NCBI GenBank assembly: GCA_023424965.1 | Contig: JAFADI010000020.1 | Coordinates: 1-64,000, forward strand | Length of the DNA stretch: 64,000 bases | Origin: Bacillota bacterium | GTDB taxonomy: Bacteria > Bacillota > Clostridia > Acetivibrionales > JAFADI01 | Direction of reading: 5' to 3' | In this document: positions 51,278-60,410 of the stretch, piece after piece | Numbering within the stretch: the stretch's first letter is position 1 | Layout: every line of letters begins with the position of its first letter | Program-made: the position numbers and the translations under genes | Notes under the pieces: generated by a model | Database searches by the model: none | Seen by the model: the letters and a program-made list of their open reading frames with translations, nothing else | Told to the model about the DNA's origin: nothing

Positions 51278-52672
51278 ATGCTGGAAAAAACAATCAAGCA
51301 AATATATAACGAATCCGGGGACTTAGTAAACCGGACGGTGAAGATTTCCGGATGGGTAAGGACGGTCCGCGATTCCAAAACCTTTGGATTCATTGAACTC
51401 AATGACGGTTCCTACTTTAAAAATCTGCAGGTGGTTTTTGAGGAAGGGAAGATAAGCAATTTTGCAGAGGTGACCCGCCTGACCGTAGGGTCCTCCATAC
51501 AGGTGGCAGGGCTGCTGGTTGAGACCCCGGGTGCAAAGCAGCCCTTTGAAATCAAAGCCGAGGCGATTGAGATAACGGGGCTGTGCACTCCTGATTATCC
51601 TCTGCAGAAAAAGAGGCACTCCTTTGAGTTTTTAAGGACCATTGCCCATTTAAGGCCCCGCACCAATACTTTTTCCGCTGTTTTCAGGGTCAGGTCCCTT
51701 TTGGCCTACGCCGTCCACAAGTTCTTCAATGAGCGGGGATTTGTATACATACATACGCCCATCATTACAGGGAGCGACTGCGAGGGCGCGGGAGCCATGT
51801 TCCGGGTGACGACCCTGGATATGGACAATCCTCCCAGGGATGAGAAGGGAAACATCGACTATTCCAAGGACTTCTTCGGCAAGGAGACCAATCTCACCGT
51901 AAGCGGACAGCTGGCTGGAGAGGCTTATTGCCTGGCCTTCAGGAATGTATATACCTTCGGACCCACCTTCAGGGCGGAAAACTCCAATACCGCAAGGCAT
52001 GCGGCGGAATTCTGGATGATTGAGCCGGAGATTGCCTTTGCGGAGCTGGCGGACGATATGGGGCTGGCGGAGGACATGGTCAAATATATCATTAACTATG
52101 TACTGGAGAATGCTCCCGAGGAGATGGAGTTTTTCAACAGCTTTGTCGACAACACCCTGCTGGAGAGGCTTCGCAATGTGGTCAACTCGGATTTTGCCCA
52201 CGTGACCTATACGGAAGTGGTAGAAATACTCCAAAAGGAAAAGGTCAAATTCGAGTATCCGGTGGAATGGGGGACGGACCTTCAGACAGAGCATGAGCGG
52301 TATCTGACGGAACAGGTATTCAAGAAGCCTGTGTTCGTAACGGATTATCCCAAAGAGATAAAAGCTTTTTATATGAGAATGAATGATGACGGAAAAACCG
52401 TAGCAGCCATGGACCTTCTTGTTCCCGGAGTGGGAGAGATCATCGGAGGAAGCCAGAGGGAAGAACGGACCGAGGTGCTGGAACAGAGGATGGAAGAATT
52501 CGGACTTTGCAAGGAAGACTACTGGTGGTACCTGGAATTGAGAAAATACGGCGGAACAAAGCACGCAGGGTTTGGACTGGGCTTTGAAAGGGCCATCATG
52601 TATATTACCGGCATTACAAATATAAGGGATGTAATTCCCTTCCCCAGGACCACAAAGTCTGCAGATTTTTAA
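51278..52672 (+). CDS. asnS: Asparaginyl-tRNA synthetase
   Basis: This 464-residue class IIb synthetase charges tRNA-Asn. An N-terminal OB-fold anticodon domain (about 17-105, VKISGWVRTVRDSKTFGFIELNDGS) precedes the catalytic core with motif 2 (FGPTFRAENSNTARHAAEFWMIEPE) and motif 3 (GGTKHAGFGLGFERAIMYITGI). The insert of AsnRS rather than AspRS is present. The ATG at 51278 is chosen since GGGAGG (51262-51267) is too close to the ATG at 51269. Confidence 0.95.
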   Translation: MLEKTIKQIYNESGDLVNRTVKISGWVRTVRDSKTFGFIELNDGSYFKNLQVVFEEGKISNFAEVTRLTVGSSIQVAGLLVETPGAKQPFEIKAEAIEITGLCTPDYPLQKKRHSFEFLRTIAHLRPRTNTFSAVFRVRSLLAYAVHKFFNERGFVYIHTPIITGSDCEGAGAMFRVTTLDMDNPPRDEKGNIDYSKDFFGKETNLTVSGQLAGEAYCLAFRNVYTFGPTFRAENSNTARHAAEFWMIEPEIAFAELADDMGLAEDMVKYIINYVLENAPEEMEFFNSFVDNTLLERLRNVVNSDFAHVTYTEVVEILQKEKVKFEYPVEWGTDLQTEHERYLTEQVFKKPVFVTDYPKEIKAFYMRMNDDGKTVAAMDLLVPGVGEIIGGSQREERTEVLEQRMEEFGLCKEDYWWYLELRKYGGTKHAGFGLGFERAIMYITGITNIRDVIPFPRTTKSADF

Positions 52673-52700
52673 GCCGGGGCACCTAGTTTGGAGAGATGTT

Positions 52701-53174
52701 ATGAGCTATACCATTGTAGACCTGCTGGAAAAACTTATAGCCCTGGAACAAGCCGCATGCGGCATGTACAGAGGCCTTGCCCAGCAGGCGGAGAACAGGA
52801 ATACAAGATTGGGGACTACCGCCAGAGTGCTTGCAAAGGAAGAGGAAAGGCATGTGGAGTTCTACAGGAATCTGCGGCAGGAGGCTTCAAAGTTTGAGGA
52901 TATCAATATAGGATTTGATATTTATGACAAGGCCTCCTCCCTGATAAACCAGTTCAAAAAGCGGATTGCAGTTCCCAGGCTGGAGGATTCGAAGGCACTT
53001 GTAAAGTTTGCCATTGAGTTTGAGAAGGAGAATATAGCGCTTTTGCTGGACATTCAGGGAAGAATGGTAAAAAATGAAGGCGACGTTCTGAATACCGTGT
53101 ATATGGCCATTTCCGACCTCATCGCCGAAGAGAGCAAGCATGTCAAAAGCCTGGAGGTCTTCTTGAAAAGCTGA
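52701..53174 (+). CDS. Ferritin-like four-helix-bundle protein
   Basis: This 157-residue protein has the helix-bundle carboxylate/histidine pattern of ferritin-like diiron proteins: E in LIALEQAACGMY, ExxRH in LAKEEERHVEFY, E in FEFEKENIALLL-like IEFEKENIALLL, and EESKHVKSLE near the C-terminus. There is no rubredoxin domain, unlike rubrerythrin. It may store iron or reduce peroxide, which would be useful to an anaerobe with CO dehydrogenase. It follows asnS by 28 bp and is probably cotranscribed. Confidence 0.8.
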   Translation: MSYTIVDLLEKLIALEQAACGMYRGLAQQAENRNTRLGTTARVLAKEEERHVEFYRNLRQEASKFEDINIGFDIYDKASSLINQFKKRIAVPRLEDSKALVKFAIEFEKENIALLLDIQGRMVKNEGDVLNTVYMAISDLIAEESKHVKSLEVFLKS

Positions 53175-53179
53175 ATTTA

Positions 53180-53208
53180 TTGTATTGATTTTTATACGGG
53201 CATATTAT
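53180..53208 (+). promoter_or_regulatory. Promoter of pyruvate kinase gene
   Basis: TTGTAT (53180-53185) and TATTAT (53203-53208) are 17 bp apart, giving a leader of about 165 nt before pyk. Confidence 0.55.
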
Positions 53209-53325
53209 ATCATTATAAGGACTGAATTCCACAAAATACAGTAAAAGGCCTGCGTATATTTGAAACAGAGCTATTGGATTTATCCGTATTGTTTTGAAAG
53301 AAGATTTAAGTCAAAATGCAAAGAG

Positions 53326-53349
53326 GCGTAACGGTGGAAAACCTTACGC
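53326..53349 (+). terminator. Possible attenuator in the pyk leader
   Basis: GCGTAA (53326-53331) pairs with TTACGC (53344-53349) with an inner GGT/ACC, followed by TATTTTTATG and, 17 bases later, the AGGAGG site of pyk. The position just ahead of the coding region suggests attenuation. Confidence 0.5.
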
Positions 53350-53380
53350 TATTTTTATGTTTACAAGGAGGAAGCCATAG

Positions 53381-55132
53381 ATGAGAAAGACGAAAATAAT
53401 CTGTACATTGGGACCGGCCGTAGATAATGAGGAAATACTTACCAGGCTTATGCAAAGTGGTATGAATGTTGCCAGGATAAATTTTTCCCATGGAACCCAC
53501 GAACAACATAAAGTAAGGGTAGATGCCTTTAAAAGGGTGAGAGACAGGCTGGGACTTCCCATACCGCTGCTGCTGGATACAAAAGGCCCTGAAATAAGGC
53601 TTGGGACATTTGAAACGGGAGAGGTAAACCTGAGCCAGGGGGATAAGTTTGTGCTGTCCAATGAGGATGTGCTGGGGGGACAGGACCGGGCAACGGTTAC
53701 ATACAAGGAACTGTTCAAAGATGTGGCCAAGGGAAGCCGGATACTGATAAACGACGGTTTGGTAGAACTGGAAGTTGAAGAAATAAAGAAAAAGGATATA
53801 CACTGCGTGGTGTTGAACGGCGGCAGCATCGGCAACAACAAGGGAATCAACGTACCGGGAGCGGAGATACACCTGCCCTCTCTCACCCAGAGGGATATCG
53901 CCGACATTGTCTTTGGCATTGAAAATGAGTTTGATTTTATCGCCGCCTCTTTTGTGCGAAAGGCCTCAGACGTGGTGGAAATCAGAAAAATACTGGAGAA
54001 AAACGGCGGGCAGGATATAAAGGTCATCGCCAAGATTGAAAACCGCCAGGGCGTGGACAATGTGGATGAAATTCTCAAGGTGGCCGACGGAATTATGGTG
54101 GCCAGAGGTGACCTTGGCGTTGAGATTCCGGTGGAAGAGGTACCCATCGTCCAGAAAATGCTCATCGAAAAGTGCTACAAAAACGGCAAGCCTGTAATAA
54201 CCGCCACCCAGATGCTGGATTCCATGATCAGGAATCCAAGGCCCACAAGGGCAGAAGCCAGCGATATTGCCAATGCCATCTATGACGGCACCAGCGTAAT
54301 CATGCTCTCGGGTGAAACCGCCGCAGGAAAATATCCGGTGGAAAGCCTGGTCACCATGTCAAAGATCGCGGAGAAGGCCGAGGAGTCCATGAATTACTGG
54401 AAAAGATTCTACGGCATGCGCTTTGATATGATGGCCAGTGTGACAAATGCCATCAGCCATGCCACCTGTACCACCGCCATGGACCTGAAGGCCGCAGCAA
54501 TCATCACCGTGACCCAGTCGGGGCACACGGCAAGGATGATTTCCAGGTTCAGGCCCGCATGTCCCATCATTGCCACAACCGTTTCCCCGAGAGTGCAGCG
54601 GCAGCTTTCCCTTTCCTGGGGAGTGGTGCCCTACCTCGTTAAGATTGCCTCTTCCACCGACGAGATGTTCGACATGGGCGTTGAGAAGGCCCTGGAGTCA
54701 GGACTGGTGAGGAACGGGGACCTGGTTGTCATTACTGCAGGGGTGCCTATCGGCATCAGCGGCACCACCAATATCTTAAAGGTCCACATCGTGGGCAAGG
54801 TTCTGGTACAGGGCATGGGAATCGGTACGGGCACGGTAACGGGTGAACTGTGTGTGGCCAGGACCACAAAAGAGGCCCAGGAAAACTTTCAGGACGGAAA
54901 TATCCTGGTTGCTCCTTTTACCACCAACGAGATGCTGCCCGTTCTCAAGAGAGCTTCGGCCATCATCGTGGAAGAAGGAGGCGTGGGAACACACGCGTCC
55001 ATCGTAGGCCTGGCCCTGGAGATACCCGTCATCGTGGGGGCGGAAAATGCAACCCAGATTCTCAAGAGCGGTTCGGTGGTGACCATCGATACCGAGCGGG
55101 GACTGGTTTACTACGGTGCCACCAACATATGA
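53381..55132 (+). CDS. pyk: Pyruvate kinase with C-terminal PEP-utilising domain
   Basis: This 583-residue enzyme makes ATP and pyruvate from phosphoenolpyruvate and ADP. It starts TKIICTLGPAVDN-like (RKTKIICTLGPAVDNEE), has the active-site strand IKVIAKIENRQGVDN and the signature MVARGDLGVEIP. The extra C-terminal domain (about 480-583) includes EEGGVGTHASIVGLALEIPVIVG, the mobile His domain typical of Bacillus/Clostridium pyruvate kinases; here the pattern THAS keeps the His. AAGGAGG precedes the ATG. Confidence 0.95.
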   Translation: MRKTKIICTLGPAVDNEEILTRLMQSGMNVARINFSHGTHEQHKVRVDAFKRVRDRLGLPIPLLLDTKGPEIRLGTFETGEVNLSQGDKFVLSNEDVLGGQDRATVTYKELFKDVAKGSRILINDGLVELEVEEIKKKDIHCVVLNGGSIGNNKGINVPGAEIHLPSLTQRDIADIVFGIENEFDFIAASFVRKASDVVEIRKILEKNGGQDIKVIAKIENRQGVDNVDEILKVADGIMVARGDLGVEIPVEEVPIVQKMLIEKCYKNGKPVITATQMLDSMIRNPRPTRAEASDIANAIYDGTSVIMLSGETAAGKYPVESLVTMSKIAEKAEESMNYWKRFYGMRFDMMASVTNAISHATCTTAMDLKAAAIITVTQSGHTARMISRFRPACPIIATTVSPRVQRQLSLSWGVVPYLVKIASSTDEMFDMGVEKALESGLVRNGDLVVITAGVPIGISGTTNILKVHIVGKVLVQGMGIGTGTVTGELCVARTTKEAQENFQDGNILVAPFTTNEMLPVLKRASAIIVEEGGVGTHASIVGLALEIPVIVGAENATQILKSGSVVTIDTERGLVYYGATNI

Positions 55133-55220
55133 GGCACCAGCCGGTGAAGCAATGAAACAAGGAAATACCGGATGAAGGATTTGAGGTCTCTATGGCGCAC
55201 GCCGTAGGGACTTCAATATT

Positions 55221-55259
55221 TTTTTGGGCCATTTGCACAGCAAATCCGGCCAAAAGCGA
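55221..55259 (+). repeat. Palindromic intergenic repeat, family 2 copy 2
   Basis: This is the second copy of the 39-nt unit, in the opposite orientation to 51058-51096. The two copies bracket asnS, the ferritin-like gene and pyk. Its last bases (AGCGA) form the left arm of the following terminator. Confidence 0.8.
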
Positions 55260-55287
55260 CGGGGCTCGATGCCCGGTCGCTTTTTTT
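55255..55287 (+). terminator. Terminator of pyk
   Basis: AGCGAC (55255-55260) pairs with GTCGCT (55276-55281), with inner GGG/CCC pairs, followed by seven T residues. Confidence 0.88.
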
Positions 55288-55419
55288 AGGGCAATTATCG
55301 TTAAAAAACCTTCATGGAAACAATGGCAAAAATAAAGGGGATTTTCCCGGGGAAAAGCATTGAGGCGTTGAAAAGGCTTAAATCAAGGGCTGGAGAAAAT
55401 TTACCGGAACCATGCACCG

Positions 55420-55494
55420 ATTGGATGGTAATTGGAATGGTCCAATTGGTAGTTGAATGAAGGAATGGTTGTGATATAGTAAAATTGGATGGTA
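55420..55494 (+). promoter_or_regulatory. MocR promoter with three direct-repeat boxes
   Basis: ATTGGATGGTA occurs exactly at 55420-55430 and 55484-55494, and as ATTGGAATGGTC at 55431-55442. Between them lie TTGAAT (55453-55458) and TATAGT (55475-55480), 16 bp apart. The first two boxes lie upstream of the -35 and the third at the start site, an arrangement suited to both activation and autorepression by the adjacent MocR protein. Confidence 0.65.
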
Positions 55495-55516
55495 CCATTT
55501 GAATTCGGAGGTTGTT

Positions 55517-57034
55517 ATGCTCATTCATATTGACAGGGACAGCTCCTTACCCATTTATCTGCAGATTACGAAACAAATAAGGGAAATGATACTGGATTCC
55601 GTGCTTCCCGCGGGATACAAGCTCCCGCCGGAGAGGAAGCTGGCGGAAATTCTTGAAGTAAACAGGAGTACGGTACTTAACGCTTACAGGGAGTTGAAGG
55701 CCGACGGCTTCATCGGGGCCCGCATCGGGCAGGGAACGGTGGTGCTGCCTGTTTCCAGGGACAGGGAAAAAACAGCTCCGGAGGCCGGAGAGCCTCTTTC
55801 CTGGAGGCAGCTCTTCGGTGAAGGCTCCCTGAGGTATCATGATCCCATCACAAGGGACTTGATGGAATTGACAAGCCGCAGGGATGTGATTTCCTTCGCG
55901 GCGGGCATGGCAGCTCCTGAGTTTTATCCGTTAAAAGACTTTAAGGAGATTCAGGAGGCCATTGAAGGGGAACATGCCAGCAACGCCCTGTCTTATGGAC
56001 CTACGGAGGGTTACTATTCCCTGAGGGAGAGCATAAGCCAGTTGATGAAATCCAGGGGAGTATTTGCTTCTCCCGACCAGGTGCTCATCCTTTCCGGCTC
56101 CCAGCAGGGGCTGGACCTGATCGCAAGATCCTTCATTGATCCCGGTGATGTTGTCATGGTTGAGGAGCCTACTTTTTACTGTGCACTGCAAATATTTAAA
56201 GGGGCCGGAGCCAGGGTTCTGGGAATCCCTGTGGACGACAGGGGGATACGGACGGATATCCTGGAATCGCTTTTGATGCGCTATAGGCCCAAATTTATCT
56301 ATACGCTTCCCACGTTCCAAAATCCTTCCGGCCTGGTAATGGACATGGAACGGAGAAGGAAACTGCTGGACTTGGCCTATAAATTCCAGGTGCCTGTGGT
56401 TGAGGATGACCCCTACGGCGAACTGAGGTATGAAGGCAAAAGCCTCCCCACGCTGAAGGCTCTGGATGACAGGGAGCATGTCATTTACCTGAGCACCTTT
56501 TCGAAAGTGCTCTTTCCCGGACTGCGGGTCGGCTGGGCTTTAGCCCCCAAAGCCGTGGTATATCAGATGGCCCTGGTCAAGCAGATGACTGACATCCACA
56601 CGGGAAGCCTTTCCCAGTGCATCATCCACAGCTACCTGAAAAAGGATTTGCTGGGGAAACATATAAAAAAGGTTGCCGGAGAGTATCTGGCCAGGAGGGA
56701 CGCCATGCTGCAGGCACTTGCCCGGTATGCACCCCCGGAAATGAAATGGAACACGCCCGAGGGAGGATTTTTCATCTGGTGCCGCCTTCCGGAAGGGATG
56801 TCCCTTTCCAGGCTGATGACCAGGGCTTTTGAGAAAAAGGTTGCGTTTATTACCGGCACACCGTTCTTTTGGGATGAACAGGCAGATAAGTATATCAGGC
56901 TCAACTTCACCTACCATGGCCCCGACATCATAAAGGAAGGGGTAAAGCGTATCATGGAGGCAGTGGAAGAGACGCTGGCGGAAACAAAGAAACTGAAAAC
57001 GGAAACCAACATAGAAATGAGACCCATTATGTAG
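55517..57034 (+). CDS. MocR-family regulator (GntR winged helix fused to aminotransferase fold)
   Basis: This 505-residue protein has a GntR winged helix (about 1-75, LPIYLQITKQIREMI...LPPERKLAEILEVNRSTVLNAYRELKADGFI), a linker, then a complete class I aminotransferase fold (about 105-490) with the PLP Lys in STFSKVLFPGLRVGW. MocR proteins such as GabR and PdxR bind DNA and sense an amino compound through PLP. The ATG at 55517 follows CGGAGG. The next gene, 16 bp downstream, encodes an aminotransferase, and then an amino-acid exporter pair, so the regulated pathway probably concerns branched-chain or aromatic amino acids. Confidence 0.88.
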   Translation: MLIHIDRDSSLPIYLQITKQIREMILDSVLPAGYKLPPERKLAEILEVNRSTVLNAYRELKADGFIGARIGQGTVVLPVSRDREKTAPEAGEPLSWRQLFGEGSLRYHDPITRDLMELTSRRDVISFAAGMAAPEFYPLKDFKEIQEAIEGEHASNALSYGPTEGYYSLRESISQLMKSRGVFASPDQVLILSGSQQGLDLIARSFIDPGDVVMVEEPTFYCALQIFKGAGARVLGIPVDDRGIRTDILESLLMRYRPKFIYTLPTFQNPSGLVMDMERRRKLLDLAYKFQVPVVEDDPYGELRYEGKSLPTLKALDDREHVIYLSTFSKVLFPGLRVGWALAPKAVVYQMALVKQMTDIHTGSLSQCIIHSYLKKDLLGKHIKKVAGEYLARRDAMLQALARYAPPEMKWNTPEGGFFIWCRLPEGMSLSRLMTRAFEKKVAFITGTPFFWDEQADKYIRLNFTYHGPDIIKEGVKRIMEAVEETLAETKKLKTETNIEMRPIM

Positions 57035-57050
57035 AAGGGGATGAATCGAA

Positions 57051-58238
57051 ATGGCTATGACGTTTGCAAAGAGGATGGAGGAGATGAAAGCCTCCGAGAT
57101 CAGAGAACTCCTTAAATTGACCGAGAAACCCGAAGTGATTTCCTTTGCAGGAGGAGTCCCGGCCCCTGAACTGTTTCCGGTAGAGGAGATGAAGGCGGTA
57201 TCTGTAAAGGTACTGGAGGAGGCCGGCAGACAGGCGCTGCAATATGCGCCTACGGAGGGTTTCGTCCCTCTCAGGATAAAAATAGCCGAAAGGCTGAACA
57301 ACAAATATAAAACCAATTTGACCTTTGACAATATATTGATTACCAGCGGATCTCAGCAAGGTCTTGACTTTTCCGGCAAGATATTTTTAAATGAAGGGGA
57401 TGCGGTGCTCTGTGAAAGCCCTACATACCTGGCGGCCATATCGGCCTTTAAAGCCTATATGCCGCGTTTTATCGAGGTTCCCACCGACAATGGGGGAATG
57501 ATCCTCGAAGAACTGGAAAAGATTCTGGCTTCCAATGACAGGGTTAAACTGATCTACACAATCCCTGACTTCCAGAATCCTACAGGGCTGACCTGGTCTC
57601 TGGAAAGAAGGGCCGGAATGATGGAAATCCTTAAAAAATATAAAATTCCCCTGCTTGAGGATAATCCATATGGGGAACTCCGGTTTGAGGGAGAAATGCT
57701 TCCCGCCATAAAATCTTTTGATGATGAAGGCCTGGTAATCTACCTGGGGACTTTTTCAAAGACTTTTTGCCCCGGCCTCAGAATCGGCTGGGTAGCTGCC
57801 GAGCAGAAGATTCTTGAGAAATATATCATCGTCAAGCAGGGAGCGGACCTGCATACCGGTTCACTGGCGCAAAGGGAAATCGAAAAGTACATGGAACTGT
57901 ATGACCTGGATGGAAATATCGAAAAAATCCGGAAGGTATACAAGAAGCGCCGGGATGTAATGCTTGCGGCCATGGAAAAGGAATTCCCGGAGGGGGTCAA
58001 GTTCACCTATCCCCTCGGAGGGCTGTTTACCTGGGTGGAGCTGCCCTGCCACATGGATGCCAGGGAGCTCCTGGTGAAAAGCCTGGAAAACAATGTTGCA
58101 TTTGTGCCGGGCGGCTCCTTCTTCCCCAACGGGGGAAGGGAAAACACCCTGCGGCTGAACTATTCCAATATGCCGGAGGAGAGGATTGTTGAGGGCATCC
58201 GGAGGCTCGGGAAGGTTATCCGGGAGTTTATGAATTGA
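57051..58238 (+). CDS. PLP-dependent class I aminotransferase
   Basis: This 395-residue aminotransferase is related to the catalytic half of the MocR protein before it (both have ITSGSQQGLD/ILSGSQQGLD and the PNG-like LIYTIPDFQNPTGLTW block). The PLP Lys is in GTFSKTFCPGLRIGW, and the Arg near the end is in LRLNYSN. The group includes 2-aminoadipate and broad-specificity aromatic/branched-chain transaminases; specificity is not visible in the sequence. It lies in an operon with the regulator and AzlCD. Confidence 0.88.
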   Translation: MAMTFAKRMEEMKASEIRELLKLTEKPEVISFAGGVPAPELFPVEEMKAVSVKVLEEAGRQALQYAPTEGFVPLRIKIAERLNNKYKTNLTFDNILITSGSQQGLDFSGKIFLNEGDAVLCESPTYLAAISAFKAYMPRFIEVPTDNGGMILEELEKILASNDRVKLIYTIPDFQNPTGLTWSLERRAGMMEILKKYKIPLLEDNPYGELRFEGEMLPAIKSFDDEGLVIYLGTFSKTFCPGLRIGWVAAEQKILEKYIIVKQGADLHTGSLAQREIEKYMELYDLDGNIEKIRKVYKKRRDVMLAAMEKEFPEGVKFTYPLGGLFTWVELPCHMDARELLVKSLENNVAFVPGGSFFPNGGRENTLRLNYSNMPEERIVEGIRRLGKVIREFMN

Positions 58239-58253
58239 TGTGTGGAGGTTGCT

Positions 58254-58985
58254 ATGGAGTGTACATATCCTCAGGAAGAAAAAGAACAGGAAAAATTGAA
58301 GCAATTAACTTTCAAGGATGGGGTAACGGCGACCATGCCTATTGTCATAGGCTATCTTCCTGCGGCAATGGCCTTTGGGCTGCTGGCCAAGGCCGTGAAT
58401 GTTTCCCTGCTGGACACCTTTTTGTTTTCCCTGCTGGTATTTGCGGGGGCCAGCCAGTTCATGGCATTGAATCTCATAAAAGCGGGAGCGGCAATGGGAG
58501 AAATCGTCATCGCTACTTTTCTTCTGAACCTCCGCCACTTTCTTATGAGTGCATCCCTTGCCGCCAGGCTGGACACGAAAAATAAGGGTCTTTTGCCCAT
58601 CCTCGCTTTCGGGGTGACAGACGAGGTGTTTTCAGTGGCTGCCACCCGGAGTGAGAAGCCGACGACGGGATTTGTCCTCGCCCTTCAGGGGATGTCCTAC
58701 AGCTCCTGGGTGCTGGGTTCCGTGCTGGGCTATGTGGTTGGGTCCGCGCTGCCGGCTTCCGTCCAGAGCAGCATGGGGATAGCGCTGTATGCCATGTTTG
58801 TAGCCATTCTGGTGCCGGAAATGAAGAAATCTCTTCCTATTGCCGTGATGGCCCTGGGATCAGGGGCAATCAATGCCCTGCTGTCCCATTTCAAGGTTCT
58901 GCCTTCAGGCTGGAACATGGTCGTCTCTACGGTTTTAATCGCCATGGGAGGCGCATTGCTCATCAAAGACAGGGAGGAGGTGTAG
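58254..58985 (+). CDS. azlC: AzlC-family branched-chain amino acid exporter, large subunit
   Basis: This 243-residue membrane protein shows the AzlC signature PIVIGYLPAAMAFGLLAKA, followed by VFAGASQFMALNLI and LNLRHFLMSASLAARL. It forms an exporter with AzlD. The ATG at 58254 follows GGAGG; the GTG at 58242 lies before that site. It starts 15 bp after the aminotransferase gene. Confidence 0.9.
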   Translation: MECTYPQEEKEQEKLKQLTFKDGVTATMPIVIGYLPAAMAFGLLAKAVNVSLLDTFLFSLLVFAGASQFMALNLIKAGAAMGEIVIATFLLNLRHFLMSASLAARLDTKNKGLLPILAFGVTDEVFSVAATRSEKPTTGFVLALQGMSYSSWVLGSVLGYVVGSALPASVQSSMGIALYAMFVAILVPEMKKSLPIAVMALGSGAINALLSHFKVLPSGWNMVVSTVLIAMGGALLIKDREEV

Positions 58986-58988
58986 GCC

Positions 58989-59297
58989 ATGCAAAGCTAT
59001 CTCTTATTGATCATCGGCATGATGGGGGTTACCTATATACCCCGGTTGATACCGCTGGTTACCATTTCCAACAAGCCGCTTCCCGTCATTGTAAAAAGGT
59101 TTTTACTCTTTATCCCTTATACGGCCCTAGGTGCCCTTATTATTCCGGGAGTGCTGCAGGCGACTCCGGGAGTTCCGGCTGCAGCTCTGGCAGGCGTGGG
59201 CATAACGGCGGTGGTCTCCTGGTTCAAAGGCGGCCTGGTGCTTCCCGTGGCAGCCTCCATCGTTGCAACCTTCCTGGTCTTGTACGGTGCAGGCTGA
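58989..59297 (+). CDS. azlD: AzlD-family branched-chain amino acid exporter, small subunit
   Basis: This 102-residue protein has four predicted helices and the motif GVTYIPRLIPLV near the start, typical of AzlD. It follows azlC by three bases and has GGGAGGAGGTG overlapping the azlC end as its ribosome site. Together with AzlC it would export branched-chain amino acids or analogues. Confidence 0.9.
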   Translation: MQSYLLLIIGMMGVTYIPRLIPLVTISNKPLPVIVKRFLLFIPYTALGALIIPGVLQATPGVPAAALAGVGITAVVSWFKGGLVLPVAASIVATFLVLYGAG

Positions 59298-59388
59298 ACA
59301 AATTTTTATTGTTTTATGTAATACTTCCATGCCAGGGTGGTATAATTTATTGGGGCAGTTATCCCCAATAAACTGAGAGGATGATACG

Positions 59389-60351
59389 ATGGACAAAAAA
59401 ATAAAATGGGGCGTGCTGGGATATGCCAGAATAGCGAAAAACGAGGTGATTCCGGCCATCGTAAAGGCGGCTAACGCAGAATTCTATGCCATTGCTTCCA
59501 GGGATCAGGAAAAACTCAAGCAGTGCCAGAAGGACTTTGATTGCCCTAAAGCCTACAACAGCTACGATGAGCTTTTGGAGGACCCGGAGGTGGATGCGGT
59601 TTACATCCCCCTTCCCAACGGCTTTCACAAGGAGTGGACCATAAAGGCCGCCAGAAAAGGAAAGCATGTCCTGTGCGAAAAACCCATTGGCTTAAATACC
59701 GGGGAATGCCTTGAAATGGTCAAAGCCTGTGAGCAGAATAATGTCAAGCTCATGGAAGCTTTCATGTACAGGTATACCGACCGCACAAAAAAGGTGAAGG
59801 AACTTCTGGACAGTGGAGTAATCGGGGAAGTGAAATACATAAATTCATCCTTCAGATTCTATCTTGAAAACAAGAAGGATGTGCGCATGGACCCCGCCAT
59901 CGGCGGCGGAGCCCTGTATGATGTGGGCTGTTATCCGCTGAACTTCGTGGGAATGGTGACGGGAAGCTCTCCCGTGTCCATGGCCGCAGAATGTGTAAAG
60001 GAAAATGGCGTGGATGTGATCCTGTCGGCGGTACTCAACTATGAAAGCGGGATCATTGCGACCATCAACTGCGGATTTAATGCATTTGGGAGGCTGTTCA
60101 CGGAAATCATAGGTACAAAAGGCGTTATCGAGGTGCCGGACACCTTCTTTGGGAATGCTGGAACCATCACGGTAACCACGGAAGAAGGCAAAAAGGAAAT
60201 CCAGGTCCAGGAGAGCGACAGGTATCGGCTTGAGATCGAGGACTTTTCCGATGCGGTGATAAAGGACCGAGAACCCTTTTTCAGCCTTAATGAGACCGTC
60301 AGGAATATGCAGTTGATCGACAAACTGCTGGAGATGACAGCCCAAAAATAA
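59389..60351 (+). CDS. Gfo/Idh/MocA-family NAD(P)-dependent oxidoreductase
   Basis: This 320-residue protein has an N-terminal Rossmann fold (KWGVLGYARIAKNEVIPAI, slightly atypical GYARIA instead of GxGxxG) and the family catalytic motif EKPIGLN (about 97-103, with Lys). The C-terminal half carries GGGALYDVGCYPLNF, typical of glucose-fructose-oxidoreductase-like sugar dehydrogenases. The substrate is probably a sugar or trans-dihydrodiol-like compound. It stands alone with its own strong terminator. Confidence 0.87.
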   Translation: MDKKIKWGVLGYARIAKNEVIPAIVKAANAEFYAIASRDQEKLKQCQKDFDCPKAYNSYDELLEDPEVDAVYIPLPNGFHKEWTIKAARKGKHVLCEKPIGLNTGECLEMVKACEQNNVKLMEAFMYRYTDRTKKVKELLDSGVIGEVKYINSSFRFYLENKKDVRMDPAIGGGALYDVGCYPLNFVGMVTGSSPVSMAAECVKENGVDVILSAVLNYESGIIATINCGFNAFGRLFTEIIGTKGVIEVPDTFFGNAGTITVTTEEGKKEIQVQESDRYRLEIEDFSDAVIKDREPFFSLNETVRNMQLIDKLLEMTAQK

Positions 60352-60366
60352 GAAGGTCTCCTATGA

Positions 60367-60410
60367 CAAAAGTCATGTGTATAGTGCTATACACATGACT
60401 TTTGATTTTT
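60367..60410 (+). terminator. Terminator with perfect 18-bp stem
   Basis: CAAAAGTCATGTGTATAG (60367-60384) is exactly complementary to 60387-60404; TTTTGATTTTT follows. Confidence 0.88.

Larger units (their letters stand above)
55133..55516. other. Intergenic region: pyk terminator, repeat and MocR control region
   Basis: This 384-bp region contains the family 2 repeat (55221-55259), a terminator (55255-55287) and the MocR promoter with three direct repeats (55420-55494). The stretch between about 55290 and 55415 shows no clear element. Confidence 0.6.
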
